Position numbers and translations under genes: made by a program. The notes beneath the pieces are model-generated. The model was given only the letters and a program-made list of their open reading frames with translations. It had not been told where the DNA came from and made no database searches. Source: Clostridiales bacterium UBA1763 (lineage in GTDB: Bacteria; Bacillota; Clostridia; Oscillospirales; Oscillospiraceae). From it: DNA of 6,356 bases. The DNA lies in the NCBI GenBank assembly GCA_002314685.1, contig DCHB01000017.1, forward strand, positions 1 through 6,356, read 5' to 3'. Positions 5,642 to 6,356 of the stretch are shown piece by piece. Position 1 is the first letter of the stretch. Each line of letters begins with the position of its first letter.

Positions 5642-5658
5642 GTATCAATATCGTATCA
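5642..5658 (+). repeat. Short direct repeat GTATCA, 11-bp period
   Basis: GTATCA occurs at 5642-5647 and 5653-5658, one helical turn apart, about 105 bp inside the putative attachment site. Spacing of this kind is seen for recombinase or excisionase arm sites and for repressor half-sites. Very short, so weak evidence. Confidence 0.25.
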
Positions 5659-5741
5659 GTAGGCAAACACACAAATCACTTCTGTTCGCTGGTAGTAGTA
5701 TAGCGCACTTTTAGAATGATTGCAAGAGGTTTTTATAAAAT

Positions 5742-5769
5742 TGCACGATTTATTTTTAATAATCGTGCA
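5742..5769. promoter_or_regulatory. Perfect 9-bp inverted repeat, candidate AbiEi operator
   Basis: TGCACGATT (5742-5750) and AATCGTGCA (5761-5769) are perfect inverted copies with a 10-bp AT-only spacer, so the arm centres are 19 bp (nearly two turns) apart on one DNA face. It ends 8 bp before the -35 box of the antitoxin promoter. AbiEi-family antitoxins have an N-terminal winged helix and repress their own promoter through inverted repeats, so autoregulation is the likely role (inference). Confidence 0.6.
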
Positions 5770-5777
5770 TCTATATA

Positions 5778-5806
5778 TTGATTTTTTGAAAAAGATATAG
5801 TATAAT
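5778..5806 (+). promoter_or_regulatory. Sigma-70-type promoter of the abiE-like operon
   Basis: TTGATT (5778-5783) and TATAAT (5801-5806) are separated by exactly 17 bp, predicting a start near 5813 and about 44 nt of leader before the TTG start at 5857. It follows directly after the inverted repeat at 5742-5769. Confidence 0.75.
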
Positions 5807-5845
5807 ATGTGTCATCGTATAATGCGATTATTGTATGCAAGAGGC

Positions 5846-5850
5846 AGGTG
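5846..5850 (+). promoter_or_regulatory. Ribosome binding site that selects the TTG start
   Basis: AGGTG lies 6 bases before TTG 5857. The in-frame GTG at 5848 is inside this site and has only a GAGG three bases away; GTG 5809 lies upstream of the predicted transcript start. No in-frame ATG is available between the stop at 5803 and 5857. Confidence 0.5.
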
Positions 5851-5856
5851 ACTCGT

Positions 5857-6356
5857 TTGAAACAACACGATATAGCAAACGAAGTATTTCGCTCCGTCGG
5901 CGAAATTGCAAAAAGGGCAGACCTTCTTAAAGCCGGGCTCAGAGAACAGGATGTTCATTTGCTTTATAAGCAGGGATATATTGAGCGTGTAAGGCATGGT
6001 TACTACAAACTGACGAACTGTGATACTCCCAAAGAGGAATACATCCTTGCCGGCCTAATAAAGCAAGGAATTGTCTGCGTTGAATCGGCATTATTTTATT
6101 ATGGGTACAGTGATTTTGCTCCTCGTGAATGGACGATAGCCGTGCCGTATTCATTTTCCAGAACTGTGAAAGTCATACGGGAAGAAGTGCCTGTGAAGGC
6201 ATATTATGTCCAGAATGATATGTACCACTTAGGTGAAACTACGGGAGCTTTTAACGGCGTAACGCTTCCCGTATATGACCGGGAACGCACGATATGCGAC
6301 TGCTTCAAATATCGCACGAAACTGGATAATGAGATTTTTAATAAAGCAATCAATGC
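5857..6356 (+). CDS. AbiEi-family antitoxin of a type IV toxin-antitoxin (abortive infection) system, 3' end outside the window
   Basis: 166 codons are visible from a TTG start. The protein matches the AbiEi antitoxin family, whose members have an N-terminal winged helix and a C-terminal domain opposing the AbiEii nucleotidyltransferase toxin in phage defence. Residues 8-52 fit the DNA-binding part, ending in the typical GYIERVRHGYYKL (40-52). ESALFYYGYSDFAPREW (76-92) and LPVYDRERTICDCFKYRTKL (137-156) are family hallmarks. Close relatives are about 200 residues, so a short tail is missing; the AbiEii toxin gene would be expected next on the same strand. The start is uncertain (GTG 5848 would add three residues). 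It differs from the redox operon in codons: Lys is AAA in 9 of 12 and Glu is GAA in 10 of 13, against mainly AAG and GAG there, consistent with horizontal transfer. A promoter and inverted-repeat operator stand directly upstream. Confidence 0.88.
   Translation, partial: MKQHDIANEVFRSVGEIAKRADLLKAGLREQDVHLLYKQGYIERVRHGYYKLTNCDTPKEEYILAGLIKQGIVCVESALFYYGYSDFAPREWTIAVPYSFSRTVKVIREEVPVKAYYVQNDMYHLGETTGAFNGVTLPVYDRERTICDCFKYRTKLDNEIFNKAIN

Larger units (their letters stand above)
5538..5741. other. AT-rich non-coding stretch, possible end of a mobile element
   Basis: No credible gene is seen here on either strand. It contains a plus-strand hairpin (5573-5582 with 5589-5598, ten pairs including two G·U) that lacks a downstream T run, a LexA-box-like palindrome (5602-5615), and a GTATCA direct repeat at an 11-bp step (5642-5658). 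Such clusters of short symmetrical and repeated sites are common near ends of integrative elements, but none is diagnostic. Confidence 0.4.

Noticed and set aside
5628..5656. Second plus-strand promoter (TTGTAC with TCGTAT at 17 bp)
   Set aside because: The -10 box matches only three of six consensus bases and no gene start follows closely.
5721..5844. TGCAAGAGG direct repeat at 5721-5729 and 5836-5844
   Set aside because: Nine bases, one copy next to a ribosome site where purine-rich sequence is expected; likely chance.
1..6356. CRISPR arrays, tRNA or rRNA genes, insertion sequences
   Set aside because: No regularly spaced repeats, tRNA or rRNA signatures, or transposase frames were seen on either strand.

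Overview
The window looks like gut-type Clostridia (Oscillospiraceae/Ruminococcaceae-like; taxonomy is inferred). The evidence is Gram-positive AGGAGG ribosome binding sites, a strict anaerobe's iron-sulfur and tungsten-type enzymes, and GC-rich codon choice in the main operon, with lysine mostly AAG and glutamate mostly GAG. All genes up to about 5.43 kb are on the minus strand; the last gene is on the plus strand.

Positions 1-4383 hold one operon read leftwards. It has a strong promoter (4355-4383), a leader of about 130 nt with conspicuous complementary segments, a tungsten/molybdopterin aldehyde ferredoxin oxidoreductase-family catalytic subunit (2415-4214), a ferredoxin with four [4Fe-4S] motifs (1947-2399), a NuoE-like [2Fe-2S] subunit (1468-1947) and a NuoF-like flavin/NAD subunit (from 1471, running off the left edge). 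The three small gaps are 15 bp, a 1-base TAATG overlap and a 4-base ATGA overlap, so the four products are probably made together. The gene set matches the electron-bifurcating tungsten oxidoreductases known from gut anaerobes. In these, oxidation of a substrate (an aldehyde in the studied case) at the pterin site passes electrons through the ferredoxin subunit to a NuoEF-like module, which reduces NAD and ferredoxin. Some catalytic-subunit and NuoF motifs diverge from the classical ones, so the substrate is not certain.

Positions 4384-5516 hold a GC-rich hairpin, a 288-residue EamA/DMT transporter that is an obvious tandem duplication of a half-size transporter, its likely promoter, and a strong symmetrical intrinsic terminator.

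Positions 5526-6356 look like a different compartment. A 12-base sequence matching the usual 3' end of guaA (GMP synthase; Glu-Trp-Glu-stop) sits just before the terminator but has no guaA gene in front of it. Beyond it the DNA is AT-rich, with a LexA-box-like palindrome, short direct repeats and an operator-promoter unit. That unit drives an AbiEi-family type IV antitoxin gene with different codon use, cut by the right edge. The simplest reading is that the right end of the window is the far end of a mobile element inserted at the 3' end of guaA, carrying an abortive-infection AbiE system. This is inference and is directly testable in the flanking sequence.
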